Source: Solitalea longa
Lineage (GTDB): Bacteria; Bacteroidota; Bacteroidia; Sphingobacteriales; Sphingobacteriaceae
NCBI RefSeq assembly: GCF_002920915.1
Contig: NZ_PQVF01000006.1
Location: 124,001-188,000 of the forward strand
Direction: 5' to 3'
DNA length: 64,000 nt
The notes below the pieces were generated by a model. That model did not search any database and had not been told where the DNA came from. It worked only from the letters and a program-made list of their open reading frames with translations. The position numbers and the translations under genes were made by a program. The first letter of the stretch is position 1; each line of letters starts with the position of its first letter. This document shows positions 1 to 8,614 of the stretch, piece by piece.

Positions 1-239
1 TTAAGTAATTCGATATGTTCTTTGTATAACGCTACTCCGGCCCTAGGTTGAATTAGGGTAGTACCATCCTTAACGGCTTGTTCCAACTTAACTCCAAAGC
101 GTTTCTTTGCAGGGATGGATTTCTGGTAAGCAACCGCTTCGTCAAAATCGACATCTTTTCCAGTAGGCCATTGTTGGAGAACCTCTTTACGTTCGGCGAA
201 GAAATCGTCGTTGGATAGTTTTTGATTTTTAATTTCCAT
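1..239 (-). CDS. glmE: Glutamate mutase epsilon subunit, N-terminal part (cut by window edge)
   Basis: This is the catalytic subunit of B12-dependent glutamate mutase (methylaspartate mutase), which interconverts L-glutamate and (2S,3S)-3-methylaspartate. Only the first 79 codons lie in the window; the ATG is at 239. Translating the minus strand gives a start of MEIKNQKLSNDDFFAER and, near the end, the motif IQPRAGVALY. The Arg of PRAG falls at residue 66, the position of a substrate-binding arginine in the clostridial enzyme (family knowledge). It is the third gene after glmS and glmL on the same strand, about 100 bases downstream of glmL, which supports the call. The C-terminal TIM-barrel portion is outside the window. 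Confidence 0.93.
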   Translation of the reverse strand, partial: MEIKNQKLSNDDFFAERKEVLQQWPTGKDVDFDEAVAYQKSIPAKKRFGVKLEQAVKDGTTLIQPRAGVALYKEHIELL

Positions 240-340
240 TGTAATACTGTTTGGGTTTAATCACTGAAGAAACACATGGAATTTATTCAATCTAGGTGTA
301 CTGTGTATTCTTCAGTTTTTTACTATTCTATATCACTTAT

Positions 341-1723
341 CTATGTTGCAAACTGTATTTCCGTCTTCAGAAGACGGAGCGCCGTTTCGGAATCGACCCT
401 GCAGAGCAGTCCCATTGATGCAAAAATGTACCTGGCATCTATCAGGTATTTCGGTTTCTTTGGTTTCATATATAATGCCTTATTCGGATTGAAGAGGGCA
501 CCTTCGAGAATCTTCACGGGGTTAATACTATTGATAATGGCTCCGCCTATACCAATTATATAAGGCACTTCGGTCAAGTCTTTTCCGGTGATAGAGAAAA
601 TTTCACCCATCGGAGTGTAAGTGCTTTCGAGAATTCCACAGTGCCTTTCAACTGCTAATTCAACGGCCTTACGCGCCAGTCCTTCTTCAATTTGAAGTTC
701 ATTATTTGTATAGGCTATGATGTCAGGGTTGGATAAACAAGTCTGAATCCATTGTTCGACCGCTTCTTCATTGATTCCCATTTCTTGCGAGAGTACATTA
801 ACGCCGGCTTCATCGAGTAGGGAATTCAGGCTATAGCGCATTCCGAGATCTCCTTCCACTGTACGCTTACTGTAAGGTTCAGGCAAGCCTTTCATGAGGA
901 TTGTATCTATGGAAGGTTTGCCATCGGTCATGGAATAAATGTCCGTGGTTGCGCCTCCGAGATCGACAGCCAATAAATTGTTTAAACCGGGAGTAGTAGA
1001 AGTGCCTTTGCTTAGGAGTTCGCAGGCGTTCATTACGGCCAGCGGGGTGGGTATGATTTCGATGGAGGATAATTGCTGCACTCCTGAGAGGCCTTTGGCA
1101 TCGATAATCTTCTTGATAAAGAGTTCGCGAATGCACTGTTTTGCGGGTTCGATGTTCAATTTATTGAAAACCGGCATCACATTTTGGGTAATGACATAAT
1201 CTTTACCCGATGGTTGAAAGATGGTCTCGAGTTCGGCCGAAGCACTTTTGTTTCCGGCCACGATGACCGAGAAGTTCCTTTGTATTTCGCACAGCTTTCT
1301 GGCATTAGCAAGGATCACCTCCTTATTTCCGCCGTCGGTGCCTCCGCAGAGCAAAACTAAATCGGGGTTGATGTTGTAAATCTCCGCTTGTTCTTCGGTG
1401 GATATTTCAAATGCATACGTCTTTACGACTTTTGCCCCCGCGCTTGACGCCGCCAACTTTGCTGCCTTAGAAGTTAGTTCGGGTACAAGACCCAATGCTA
1501 CCATCTTTAAACCGCCTCCGGCGCTGCTGCAGCAGAGCAGCTTGTCGTACGGGAACTTGCCAACCTTCATTTCCAGGTCGGCCAATGCGGCACGGAACCC
1601 ATCCATAATGTCAGTTTCGATCGTAGTAAATGCATTTGCCGTTCCCACGATTCGAGCTTCACTGCTGTCAATAGCCGTCAGCTTTGTATATGTACTACCG
1701 AAGTCGGCTGTTAAGAACTTCAT
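341..1723 (-). CDS. glmL: Glutamate mutase-associated reactivating ATPase GlmL (MutL family)
   Basis: This 460-aa protein has the actin/Hsp70-like ATPase fold of GlmL/MutL, the family thought to maintain or reactivate B12-dependent glutamate mutase. A phosphate-1 loop opens the protein (LTADFGSTYTKLTAID), a second phosphate motif is AVDLGGATTDIYS near residue 252, and an adenosine-type glycine motif (IGIGGAIIN) lies near the C-terminus. It sits between the sigma and epsilon subunit genes, as in clostridial glutamate mutase operons. One base separates it from the glmS stop codon, so translation is probably coupled. The protein carries no signal peptide and is cytoplasmic. Confidence 0.93.
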   Translation of the reverse strand: MKFLTADFGSTYTKLTAIDSSEARIVGTANAFTTIETDIMDGFRAALADLEMKVGKFPYDKLLCCSSAGGGLKMVALGLVPELTSKAAKLAASSAGAKVVKTYAFEISTEEQAEIYNINPDLVLLCGGTDGGNKEVILANARKLCEIQRNFSVIVAGNKSASAELETIFQPSGKDYVITQNVMPVFNKLNIEPAKQCIRELFIKKIIDAKGLSGVQQLSSIEIIPTPLAVMNACELLSKGTSTTPGLNNLLAVDLGGATTDIYSMTDGKPSIDTILMKGLPEPYSKRTVEGDLGMRYSLNSLLDEAGVNVLSQEMGINEEAVEQWIQTCLSNPDIIAYTNNELQIEEGLARKAVELAVERHCGILESTYTPMGEIFSITGKDLTEVPYIIGIGGAIINSINPVKILEGALFNPNKALYMKPKKPKYLIDARYIFASMGLLCRVDSETALRLLKTEIQFAT

Positions 1724-1724
1724 G

Positions 1725-2135
1725 TTAGTTTTCGGTAAAGGCTTTCAGATCGGCTATCGTTGTTTCCAGAGATGTTCCGGGAGGATATGCTTTAGTGAAT
1801 CCCATTTCCATGAAGCGTTTTTCTACTTCTGCAAAATCCTGTTTACCCACCACAAGGTTACCTCCAACCAAGAGAGGGATATTTTTCAGTCCCGCCTCCT
1901 CGCATTTCTGTCTCAGGCCATTACAATCTATCTCTCCGTGACCATAAAGGGAAGACACAACAATGGCATCTGCATTGGTTTCCAGAGCGGCATCAATGTA
2001 TTCTTCCTGTGACACCATTACCCCTAGATTTACAACTTTGAATCCTGCGTCTTCTAAAGCGAAGGCGATGATTTTGTTACCAACTGCATGTGCATCTGCG
2101 CCAATTACTCCAGTGATTATCGTTTTGGTTTCCAT
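1725..2135 (-). CDS. glmS: Glutamate mutase sigma subunit (B12-binding)
   Basis: The 136-aa product is the cobalamin-binding subunit of glutamate mutase. The base-off/His-on B12 motif is complete: D14-x-H16-x-x-G19, then a Ser-rich segment at 61-63 (SSLYGHGE) and the GG pair at 91-92 (LLVGGN). H16 is the lower axial ligand to cobalt in this family. The length matches known sigma subunits (about 137 aa). It is the first gene of the minus-strand glmS-glmL-glmE operon. I looked for a cobalamin riboswitch upstream and did not recognise one. Confidence 0.95.
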   Translation of the reverse strand: METKTIITGVIGADAHAVGNKIIAFALEDAGFKVVNLGVMVSQEEYIDAALETNADAIVVSSLYGHGEIDCNGLRQKCEEAGLKNIPLLVGGNLVVGKQDFAEVEKRFMEMGFTKAYPPGTSLETTIADLKAFTEN

Positions 2136-2672
2136 AAAGTTTATTCGTTTTTAATACCCTCTAATAACTTTAGCTTTTTTGCTAATTGAGCTTCTTGTTT
2201 AATGCTCGGCAAAGGTATCACCTGCACTACCGCATATGTAATGACATTTATCATGTATTGACTTGTAGCTCAGATCGCAATATCCCACCCGATTCATGTT
2301 TTAAACACACCATTTACGGTCTGCGGTTCGCTTATAAAGCAATGGGCTTAAATGAACTTCATTGGGGAATTCCTAATATCAAGAGGGAATAAAAGCTATT
2401 GGATGTACTCAGCAAGCAGGGGGGAGGCGCTTGATTACGACGCTTAAATTGTTAAAACATCGTATGCTCATCGGATTGTTATAGGGCTGGAGTTAAGCAG
2501 TTTTGAGGTTAAATCAATCCTCAAAAGGATTTTAGCTGGATATACTATTAGACAGATGAAGGTTCATTGAAGAGGGGGCAGGAGGAAGACTGCATTTCCT
2601 GTGGGGGTAGAAAAAAATCAGGTTCAACGCTTGTTGAAATCAATATTGTACATCTCAACTCAAAACGCCATT
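2136..2672. other. Intergenic region upstream of glmS, no gene recognised
   Basis: These roughly 540 bases hold no convincing gene. A nested inverted repeat is visible at 2501-2531: TTTTGAGG at 2501-2508 pairs with CCTCAAAA at 2519-2526, and AATCCT at 2516-2521 pairs with AGGATT at 2526-2531 followed by a T run. It could be a weak terminator or operator. The stretch ends where the displaced tRNA terminator begins. Confidence 0.5.
2210..2217 (-). promoter_or_regulatory. Possible -7 box for glmSLE
   Basis: On the minus strand this octamer reads TACCTTTG, matching the Bacteroidota -7 consensus TAnnTTTG. It lies about 75 bases upstream of the glmS ATG. I see no clear -33 TTTG at the expected spacing, so the assignment is tentative. 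A short inverted repeat (TTAGC and GCTAA around an A run) lies between the box and the start codon. Confidence 0.35.
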
Positions 2673-2717
2673 AAAAAAGCCTATATCTTCCGTCTTTCAA
2701 CTTCAAATATAGGCTTA
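2673..2717 (-). terminator. Rho-independent terminator left of the tRNA remnant
   Basis: On the minus strand AAGCCTATAT (2716-2707) pairs perfectly with ATATAGGCTT (2686-2677) around a 20-base loop and is followed by a run of T. Its stem is identical to that of the terminator downstream of the intact tRNA-Ala at 20080-20124, but the loop differs. It therefore looks like the original tRNA terminator, separated from its gene. Confidence 0.75.
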
Positions 2718-2747
2718 AACTAAGCTTTAATTGTGGAGAATACCGGA
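2704..2747 (-). repeat. Left 44-bp direct repeat with displaced tRNA-Ala 3' end (putative att site)
   Basis: Bases 2704-2747 match 20111-20154 with a single mismatch. The last 14 bases of the block (2734-2747) equal the 3' terminal acceptor and T-stem bases of the intact tRNA-Ala gene. Homology stops inside the T arm, so there is no second tRNA gene here. Position and orientation fit a displaced attB remnant left by site-specific integration at the tRNA 3' end. The crossover and its direction are inferred. Confidence 0.75.
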
Positions 2748-2926
2748 GAAAATCCGCTTGATCTTCCCGATTGCTTTCGAGACTGTTTAGTCAGTTTTGG
2801 TTTATGTTAAATGTTTATATTTCAAAATATTAACTATCTATTGATGGTTAACACTATTATTTGAAGATACACTAAAAGGTACATTTCTATTATAAATCTG
2901 ACCAAATAGGCAAAACCATTAACCTG

Positions 2927-3877
2927 TTACTTCAGCGTTTTCTTCATTTGATCACCCAAAGCATCAACTAATTTACCTGAATTGTCAATAACTAATTGAT
3001 TAACAAAACTGTTTTTAGAACTCTCTTTGACCTTAATCGAAATATTATAAGCCCCTTGGCTATAAGAAGGCTCCGATGTATAGTTACCTACAATATGATT
3101 GCCAAAAGAACGGGGTACAATAAAGCTTTGACCTACAAGTTTTTGACCTTTTATTCTTTGATAATATTCAGCGTATCCATCTTTAGTTATATCAAGAGGT
3201 GCTTTACGCACAAACAAATAAAACTTACCTAACTCAACATTTTTAAATAATTGCCCCTCTGCGTTTACATATGAAGTATTAAACGTAATTTCAAAATCTA
3301 CATTCAACAGCTTATCACTATTGGCTGCCACTTTTGCTTTCGCATAATTGATCTTCAAATCTTTTAATCGCAAACGAAATACGGAATTATTGATGATCGA
3401 ATACGGATTTTCAATATCCAGTTCAAATTCAGCCACCATAGCAGTATCCTGTTTTCCGTTATTTTCAAACGTGCGTACCAATTTAAAGCTATTGAATTGC
3501 ATTCCAATAGGATCAAAAGGACCTGTAGTTGATAACTGATCATAGAAATACAAATCGGTTAAAGCATATCCATATTCTGCAGTGTATTTTTTCTTGTCAT
3601 TATCTATCATTTGTTTAACCGCATTGGTAGCAAGAGAAATAACACTACCTGCCATACCTGCAACAGGGAGCCCTCGACTAGCGCCGCCACCGCGACTGGC
3701 TAAATCAGGAACTGTTTGTTGATGAAGTAAAGCATAATCGATTACATCGGATTTTTCTTTGATCTTCGCAGAAAGGTCTTCATTTTGTTTAGCAGACCCA
3801 AGTTTTGATCCTATGCACCCAGTAAAAACAAATGCAAAAGCGCCAAAGAAAAGTAATAATTGTAAATTTTTATTCAT
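2927..3877 (-). CDS. Lipoprotein of unknown function, last gene of CHASE2-caspase operon
   Basis: I do not recognise a family for this protein. I place the start at the ATG ending at 3877 rather than upstream, because it gives a clean lipoprotein signal: MNKNLQLLLFFGAFAFVF followed by TGC, with the lipidated Cys at residue 21. The 316-aa product has a Gly-rich low-complexity stretch (around RGGGASRG) and then a beta-rich region, and it ends in a helical segment (LVDALGDQMKKTLK). With this start the gene overlaps the upstream gene by 8 bases (ATGAATAA), which indicates translational coupling. It is the last gene of a five-gene operon with a caspase and a CHASE2 protein, so a role in the same envelope-located module is likely but unproven. 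Confidence 0.72.
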   Translation of the reverse strand: MNKNLQLLLFFGAFAFVFTGCIGSKLGSAKQNEDLSAKIKEKSDVIDYALLHQQTVPDLASRGGGASRGLPVAGMAGSVISLATNAVKQMIDNDKKKYTAEYGYALTDLYFYDQLSTTGPFDPIGMQFNSFKLVRTFENNGKQDTAMVAEFELDIENPYSIINNSVFRLRLKDLKINYAKAKVAANSDKLLNVDFEITFNTSYVNAEGQLFKNVELGKFYLFVRKAPLDITKDGYAEYYQRIKGQKLVGQSFIVPRSFGNHIVGNYTSEPSYSQGAYNISIKVKESSKNSFVNQLVIDNSGKLVDALGDQMKKTLK

Positions 3878-4733
3878 AAAATTTTGCTTGTGTGTTTTTA
3901 TAGAGTTGGTTAGTTGGCTCCAACTCAAAAGCCTTTAAATATTTCTTTGCAGCATCCACAAGAAAATGGTTTTCTTCTAGAATATAGCCTTGCATATAGG
4001 CCGTTTCGGCGGCAGAAGTTGGAACAACAGTGCTTAATAATGCATTTACTGCATTTCTGTAATCTTTTTCATTCCAAATACGCAAATAGTTTCTTTGACA
4101 AGGAATATTATTTTCTGGAGCTAACTCCCAATAATACTCCCCGATATCCCAATTCTTTAACACATTTTCTATTCGTATTGAATTGCCACTAAGATTGTGC
4201 GTATATAATAAACGTCCATCAATCGCATCAGAATAAAAGCTTGTAACAAAAGAAGCATTAGATGGCTCCCACCGTACAAGTAGTTTATCGTTATAATAGT
4301 GTATTGTATCAATAGAAACCAGTGTTTGTAGCAAAGGGCATCCTCTGTTTACTGCCCCTACATTTTTCATGTAATGACGAGGATCTTTTTCTGGTGATCC
4401 ATGCGGATGTGTGAATTCAGCCCATACATACTTAAAATAAGACGACGTTAGAGATGATCCTTCGTTGCTGCAATCTGTTAACGATTTTAATGACTTTAGA
4501 TTTTTTTGAGTCAATTGAATAGCCTTAAAATTTTTACAAATTAACACCAGTCTTGAATCATTGCTCAATACAAGTTGATCTGAAGCCAATAATTTATCTC
4601 CTTTTTTTACTACTTCCGTTTTACCTCCTGTCTTTTTCAAGCATTTACCGGTCGTGTAATACACAACATAGTCTGGCGGTGTACCATATGCACGTATCGA
4701 TAAAAACGATATTAATACTAATAAATATTTCAT
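3870..4733 (-). CDS. Exported protein of unknown function in caspase operon (FecR-like N-terminus possible)
   Basis: The 287-aa product begins with a signal peptide (MKYLLVLISFLSIRAYG). The N-terminal 90 residues are beta-rich, with a segment resembling the exported FecR-like beta domains (VVKKGDKLLASDQLVLSNDSRLVLI). The last 45 residues look like a single TPR-type helical hairpin (AAKKYLKAFELEPTNQLYKN). Four bases separate it from the CHASE2 gene upstream, and its stop overlaps the start of the lipoprotein gene downstream, so it belongs to the same operon. It may be an adaptor between envelope sensor and protease. That role is a guess from context. Confidence 0.68.
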   Translation of the reverse strand: MKYLLVLISFLSIRAYGTPPDYVVYYTTGKCLKKTGGKTEVVKKGDKLLASDQLVLSNDSRLVLICKNFKAIQLTQKNLKSLKSLTDCSNEGSSLTSSYFKYVWAEFTHPHGSPEKDPRHYMKNVGAVNRGCPLLQTLVSIDTIHYYNDKLLVRWEPSNASFVTSFYSDAIDGRLLYTHNLSGNSIRIENVLKNWDIGEYYWELAPENNIPCQRNYLRIWNEKDYRNAVNALLSTVVPTSAAETAYMQGYILEENHFLVDAAKKYLKAFELEPTNQLYKNTQAKFYE

Positions 4734-4737
4734 ATGA

Positions 4738-5919
4738 TTAATGATGAGATGTTAAGGAAAACAAGGATTCATACCGATACTTTTTATATAACCACTTACA
4801 AAGAGCCTCATATAAATACAGTACATCAACAGCAACAACAATAGCTGTTAATGTGATCGTCATGTTAATTTGCATATTAGAACCGTAAAAAAGTCGTAGG
4901 CCCAGATAAACAAAAAATATAGCAGAAAGCAACTGCGCAACTTTTGCTGCAAGATGAAACCAAATATGCTTATCCAGGAAGTATTTTATAAAGAAGGCCA
5001 TATGTAACCAACACAAGACCAGAGCGATTACCCAGTTTAACCATTTTGGCGACTGCTTAATATAGCTACCTTCTTGTAGCATATTAATAATATTTGCATG
5101 TATAAAAACACCATTAAGGTCAGGGATGCTTTTACCGATAAAACGAGTGTTTAAAGGAGTAAAATGTTTATCCTGAACATCCTGATCGCTTTTTGAAACA
5201 TAACCAAGTAACACTATTTTATTTAATAAAACGGATGTGTCTACCTTATTTGTAAACAAGCTATGTCCATCAATAACTATATACTTATCAGCATTTCTGC
5301 TATAATTTATGGTCTCTAATTCTTTATTTCTATTGATGAATTGTTGAAATCGGGCTGTATCAACTATTTTTACAATAGTAGCAGCAAAGGGCAAATATTT
5401 ATTATCATGATCCTGCAAAACTGATTGAACCGAGCGATTTACGCCACCCTCTTCGCCCACAAAGTTTACAAAACCTTTGTTTTTAGCCTGTTCAAAAAAA
5501 TAACCATCATGAGATAAATGATGGTCCACTTCCTGCAAGTTATAAGCCATTACAATCTTCGGATCAGCTGCAAAAGCAGTCCTCAGCATACTATCTGCAA
5601 CCGAATCCTTCTTTTCATTAAATAAAACATCAACTCCTATTACTTTCGGGCTACAGGCGGAGACCTTCTTAATCATATTTGCGATAGCCAACCTATCAGC
5701 ATCTTCAATATTTACTACCACAATGGATGTATCAATCGGGATATCATTGTTTTTACCCAGTCGTGAATAAGCCATGTCGTTGTAATCAAAATCCTGCAAG
5801 GCAAGTTTCAAAGGGTCCAGAACATGCGTATTCAATGGGATGAATGATAAAAGACCCATGACCAGGAATACAGACAAAGTGGCAAAAATGGTATCTTTCT
5901 TAAAGAGATATTTGAACAT
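4738..5919 (-). CDS. CHASE2-domain membrane protein without fused output domain
   Basis: This 393-aa protein has one N-terminal membrane segment (about residues 11-29), a roughly 250-residue extracytoplasmic domain, and three C-terminal membrane segments (about 293-315, 323-343 and 351-372). That is the layout of CHASE2 sensors. The domain shows typical CHASE2 features: early DTSIVVVNIEDAD, then KVIGVDVLFNEK, and GVFIHANIINMLQEGSYI just before the first C-terminal membrane segment. CHASE2 usually feeds a kinase, cyclase or protease domain, but here only a short tail follows. The caspase gene lies directly upstream (11 bases away), so the output may be supplied in trans. CHASE2 ligands are generally unknown. 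Confidence 0.85.
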   Translation of the reverse strand: MFKYLFKKDTIFATLSVFLVMGLLSFIPLNTHVLDPLKLALQDFDYNDMAYSRLGKNNDIPIDTSIVVVNIEDADRLAIANMIKKVSACSPKVIGVDVLFNEKKDSVADSMLRTAFAADPKIVMAYNLQEVDHHLSHDGYFFEQAKNKGFVNFVGEEGGVNRSVQSVLQDHDNKYLPFAATIVKIVDTARFQQFINRNKELETINYSRNADKYIVIDGHSLFTNKVDTSVLLNKIVLLGYVSKSDQDVQDKHFTPLNTRFIGKSIPDLNGVFIHANIINMLQEGSYIKQSPKWLNWVIALVLCWLHMAFFIKYFLDKHIWFHLAAKVAQLLSAIFFVYLGLRLFYGSNMQINMTITLTAIVVAVDVLYLYEALCKWLYKKYRYESLFSLTSHH

Positions 5920-5930
5920 TACTAGTGTAT

Positions 5931-8174
5931 TTATTCTATTGTACGAAATGCTTTTTTAGTGATTGACCAATTAACAGGTGTGATTGTTACGCTTCGTGAT
6001 TTAGAACCAGTGGCAAGTATTGATTCCAAGGCACTCGGTGGACGACCGGTCTTACTACCTATATCTTCCCCTCTGGAAAGCACCCCCTCTTGTTGAAATA
6101 CACTAAGGTTATTAATTGCTTCTTCTGATGAGAGTAAAAAATAATTATCACTTCCGGCAGGAGGTGTAATCAAAATATCAGCAATGTGTGTTTGAACCTG
6201 CGGATTTCCATCACTATTGGTTATTGGAAAACGATTCTCAACATTCCCGCCACTTGGATCAGGGAACATTAAATTCATTGCACCTTTACTATCAATAGAG
6301 AAAACATAGATATACCTTTTCTTATAGTTCCAACTTCCAGCATCTTCTAAAGATAAGTACACAGAAAGTGTATCATTCACTTTCACCATATCAGATGTAA
6401 CCGGTTTACCTGAAGTATAATACAAGAAATCTAATTTAAAAGGAAATCTATTTGGACCTCCCGGACCTGTTAACATTAGCCAATCGCGCATTTTGGCAAT
6501 ACGAAATGCAAATTCTGATAGCTTATCGGCAACTTGCTCTCCACTCGTGGGGCTGTCTGTATAAGCAACAAAATCCGTTCGTTGGGGTAGACTCTCTGTT
6601 GTATCCTGTACAGTAACCTGACTTTTCACCAATGCATATTCAAGCTGATTATTTTCATTTAATCGACCTACTAAAGTATACTGTGAATCATTAGGATCAC
6701 TTACCACCTTAATATTATTGAATTCCTTAAATTGTTGTTGCAATTGGTTTTGTAATGTGGTTGTAGGTGGAAAATTTACAAATGCAGCAGTTGATTTACC
6801 TAGTGATGCCTGTAAAGCTGAGGCTGAAAACGATTTACCAATTTCCTGCTTTCCATTTTTGGCATCGGAATACACCCATTTATTATTATCATAAAAATAA
6901 ATTCTATCCAGATTTGTATTGACAATATCATTTTTCCATTTTCCCTTAATACTTTGACGAAATGATTGATATACTTTGGAATAACCTGTAAGTGTTTTAT
7001 CATCAATTGCTACTGAAGGAATATATACTTTAAGAGCAGGCGCTTTTGAAGAAGTCCAGTTGATTACTTCAAACAACGAACCCGGTTGTATTTTAGATGG
7101 AGATCCCGTTAAAACTCTTGCTAAACTTTTATTTGCACCACGCATCTGCATGATTTCTAACGTATCTTTTGAGCTCATAGCGGCCAGTTTTACACCTTCC
7201 GACAGGCCAAAAGCATACCCTCCTTGTAATTCTACTCCTTTAGCTTCAATTTTACTAACTCCAATAGCCAATTTATTTTTTATAGTTCCTTTCGGTAATC
7301 CAAACAAACTACCGGCCTTTCGTTGTTCACTTGCTGCTAATACCGGTTCTTGAGTCTTCCCATAGTACTTCATAATAGCCGTGATGCTGCTATAAATATT
7401 GGTTACAGATGCATCCGGAGTAAGTTGTTGTAAAGCTTTTAATAAGGCTATAGTAAATGCACCATGCGGTACATTATTTTCATCATACTGTTCTTTGGCA
7501 AATTCAAAATCCTGGGCCGCGGAGATCATTAGCGCTCCTCTCGACTCAGGTTTTTCCGGTGTTGACGCATCTTTTGCATCCGCATTACTTTCTTCAAGAT
7601 TACGTGTCTTAGGAGGATCATTTAAATAACCTCTTCCCGCTGATCCACTATGACAACTATCAAAGATGATGGTTAGCAAAACGCCCTTATCCAATAGTTT
7701 ATTGAACATTGCAGCCAATTCTTTATCCCTTATATCGGCAGCTCCTTTGTAAGAATCAGCCGGCACCATTGATTCATCTTTTTTATCCGTTTCCAGTGAT
7801 AAAGAATTATATACCTGACTTCCATGCCCCGCGTAATAAATAAAAACTACATCGTTCTTACTTAATTTAGGATCTGCAATCAGTTTATTAATTTCGGCAA
7901 TAATACGACTGCGGGATGCTTCCTGATTAAATAAGGTAGTGATACTTTCGGGTGCAAAAGAATATCGGGCAATCATCAAATCCTTTACGGAAGATGCATC
8001 ATTTACGCATCCATCTAAGTCAGTCCAACTTCCGCGTGAAGCATTCTCAGCTACAACACCTTGCGGCGGATTATATTTGTCAATGCCGATAATTAATGCT
8101 TTTTGAGTTTGGGCAATTAGCACCCCCGGCACTAAACTTAGTAACAGGATCGGAATCAATAAACGTATTTTCAT
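5931..8174 (-). CDS. Exported caspase-family (metacaspase-like) protease with C-terminal DUF4384-like region
   Basis: A Sec signal peptide (MKIRLLIPILLLSLVPGVLIAQ) precedes a peptidase C14 domain at residues 24-275. The catalytic dyad is intact: H117 in YYAGHG and C174 in FDSCHSG. The Asp two residues before the Cys is typical of metacaspases that cleave after Arg or Lys (family knowledge). A middle region of about 300 residues is not recognised. Residues 590-700 resemble DUF4384 (VNDTLSVYLSLEDAGSWNYKKRYIYVFSID), a module often found with bacterial caspases. The 747-aa protein should work outside the cytoplasm. It lies between a 93-aa gene (16 bases away) and the CHASE2 gene (11 bases away). 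Confidence 0.9.
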   Translation of the reverse strand: MKIRLLIPILLLSLVPGVLIAQTQKALIIGIDKYNPPQGVVAENASRGSWTDLDGCVNDASSVKDLMIARYSFAPESITTLFNQEASRSRIIAEINKLIADPKLSKNDVVFIYYAGHGSQVYNSLSLETDKKDESMVPADSYKGAADIRDKELAAMFNKLLDKGVLLTIIFDSCHSGSAGRGYLNDPPKTRNLEESNADAKDASTPEKPESRGALMISAAQDFEFAKEQYDENNVPHGAFTIALLKALQQLTPDASVTNIYSSITAIMKYYGKTQEPVLAASEQRKAGSLFGLPKGTIKNKLAIGVSKIEAKGVELQGGYAFGLSEGVKLAAMSSKDTLEIMQMRGANKSLARVLTGSPSKIQPGSLFEVINWTSSKAPALKVYIPSVAIDDKTLTGYSKVYQSFRQSIKGKWKNDIVNTNLDRIYFYDNNKWVYSDAKNGKQEIGKSFSASALQASLGKSTAAFVNFPPTTTLQNQLQQQFKEFNNIKVVSDPNDSQYTLVGRLNENNQLEYALVKSQVTVQDTTESLPQRTDFVAYTDSPTSGEQVADKLSEFAFRIAKMRDWLMLTGPGGPNRFPFKLDFLYYTSGKPVTSDMVKVNDTLSVYLSLEDAGSWNYKKRYIYVFSIDSKGAMNLMFPDPSGGNVENRFPITNSDGNPQVQTHIADILITPPAGSDNYFLLSSEEAINNLSVFQQEGVLSRGEDIGSKTGRPPSALESILATGSKSRSVTITPVNWSITKKAFRTIE

Positions 8175-8190
8175 ATTTGTAGTAATTTGA

Positions 8191-8472
8191 TTAATACCAG
8201 AGGTTTTGCTTCAATAAATCAATGTTGGCAGAGATCAGGATAAGCTTCGTTTTATAGTTTGATTCTAGACCAGGCTTACCGCCTTTTTTAAACAAAACGA
8301 GATCAACAACTCCTGTAAGTCCGCTTAAACGGGCAGCACTTCCAATTTCCGCCAGTTCATTAATCCGCCAAAGTGATTGATTAGTTTGAGTTTTGTTTTT
8401 TTGATAGGTAAACATAACAGCTAACGTTTCCAGGAATAAACATACCATTGTCCTTTTTGCAATAAGACTCAT
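8191..8472 (-). CDS. Small protein of unknown function, first gene of caspase operon
   Basis: The 93-aa product matches no family I know. It starts 16 bases upstream of the caspase gene on the same strand and directly follows a candidate promoter, so it would be the leader gene of the operon. The N-terminus (MSLIAKRTMVCLFLETLAVMFTY) is hydrophobic and could be a membrane or signal segment. The rest is mixed, with a Gly/Lys patch (FKKGGKPG). It may be a truncated relic of a longer gene. Coding status is plausible from the tight spacing only. Confidence 0.5.
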   Translation of the reverse strand: MSLIAKRTMVCLFLETLAVMFTYQKNKTQTNQSLWRINELAEIGSAARLSGLTGVVDLVLFKKGGKPGLESNYKTKLILISANIDLLKQNLWY

Positions 8473-8511
8473 AGAATCCTGTTGATTAAATTATTAAGAT
8501 AAAAATTCCAC

Positions 8512-8519
8512 CAAAAATA
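8512..8519 (-). promoter_or_regulatory. Candidate -7 promoter box for the caspase-CHASE2 operon
   Basis: The minus strand reads TATTTTTG, matching TAnnTTTG, about 40 bases upstream of the first gene of the operon. It abuts the 22-bp palindrome at 8519-8540, so a factor bound to the palindrome could block or assist polymerase. No clear -33 TTTG was found. Confidence 0.4.
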
Positions 8520-8540
8520 TAGTTTTTTTAAAAAAACTAT
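8519..8540. repeat. Perfect 22-bp palindrome between divergent genes
   Basis: The sequence is ATAG, seven T, seven A, CTAT: perfectly self-complementary over 22 bases. It lies between the divergently transcribed caspase operon (start 8472) and the exported-protein gene (start 8615), next to a candidate -7 box. It could be an operator or a bent A/T tract. With no loop it is a poor hairpin, so I do not call it a terminator. Confidence 0.7.
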
Positions 8541-8614
8541 CAGGAATTTTAGCAACATCTATTATATCTATTATATTTACCGCTAGGTACTTTTATTTAC
8601 TTTAAAGAAAATTT

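Noticed and set aside
2136-2400. Cobalamin riboswitch upstream of glmS
   Set aside because: I looked for the B12 box and the conserved core on the minus strand and found neither.
2704-2747. Second tRNA gene
   Set aside because: Only the last 14 bases of a tRNA are present; the T loop, anticodon arm and D arm are missing.
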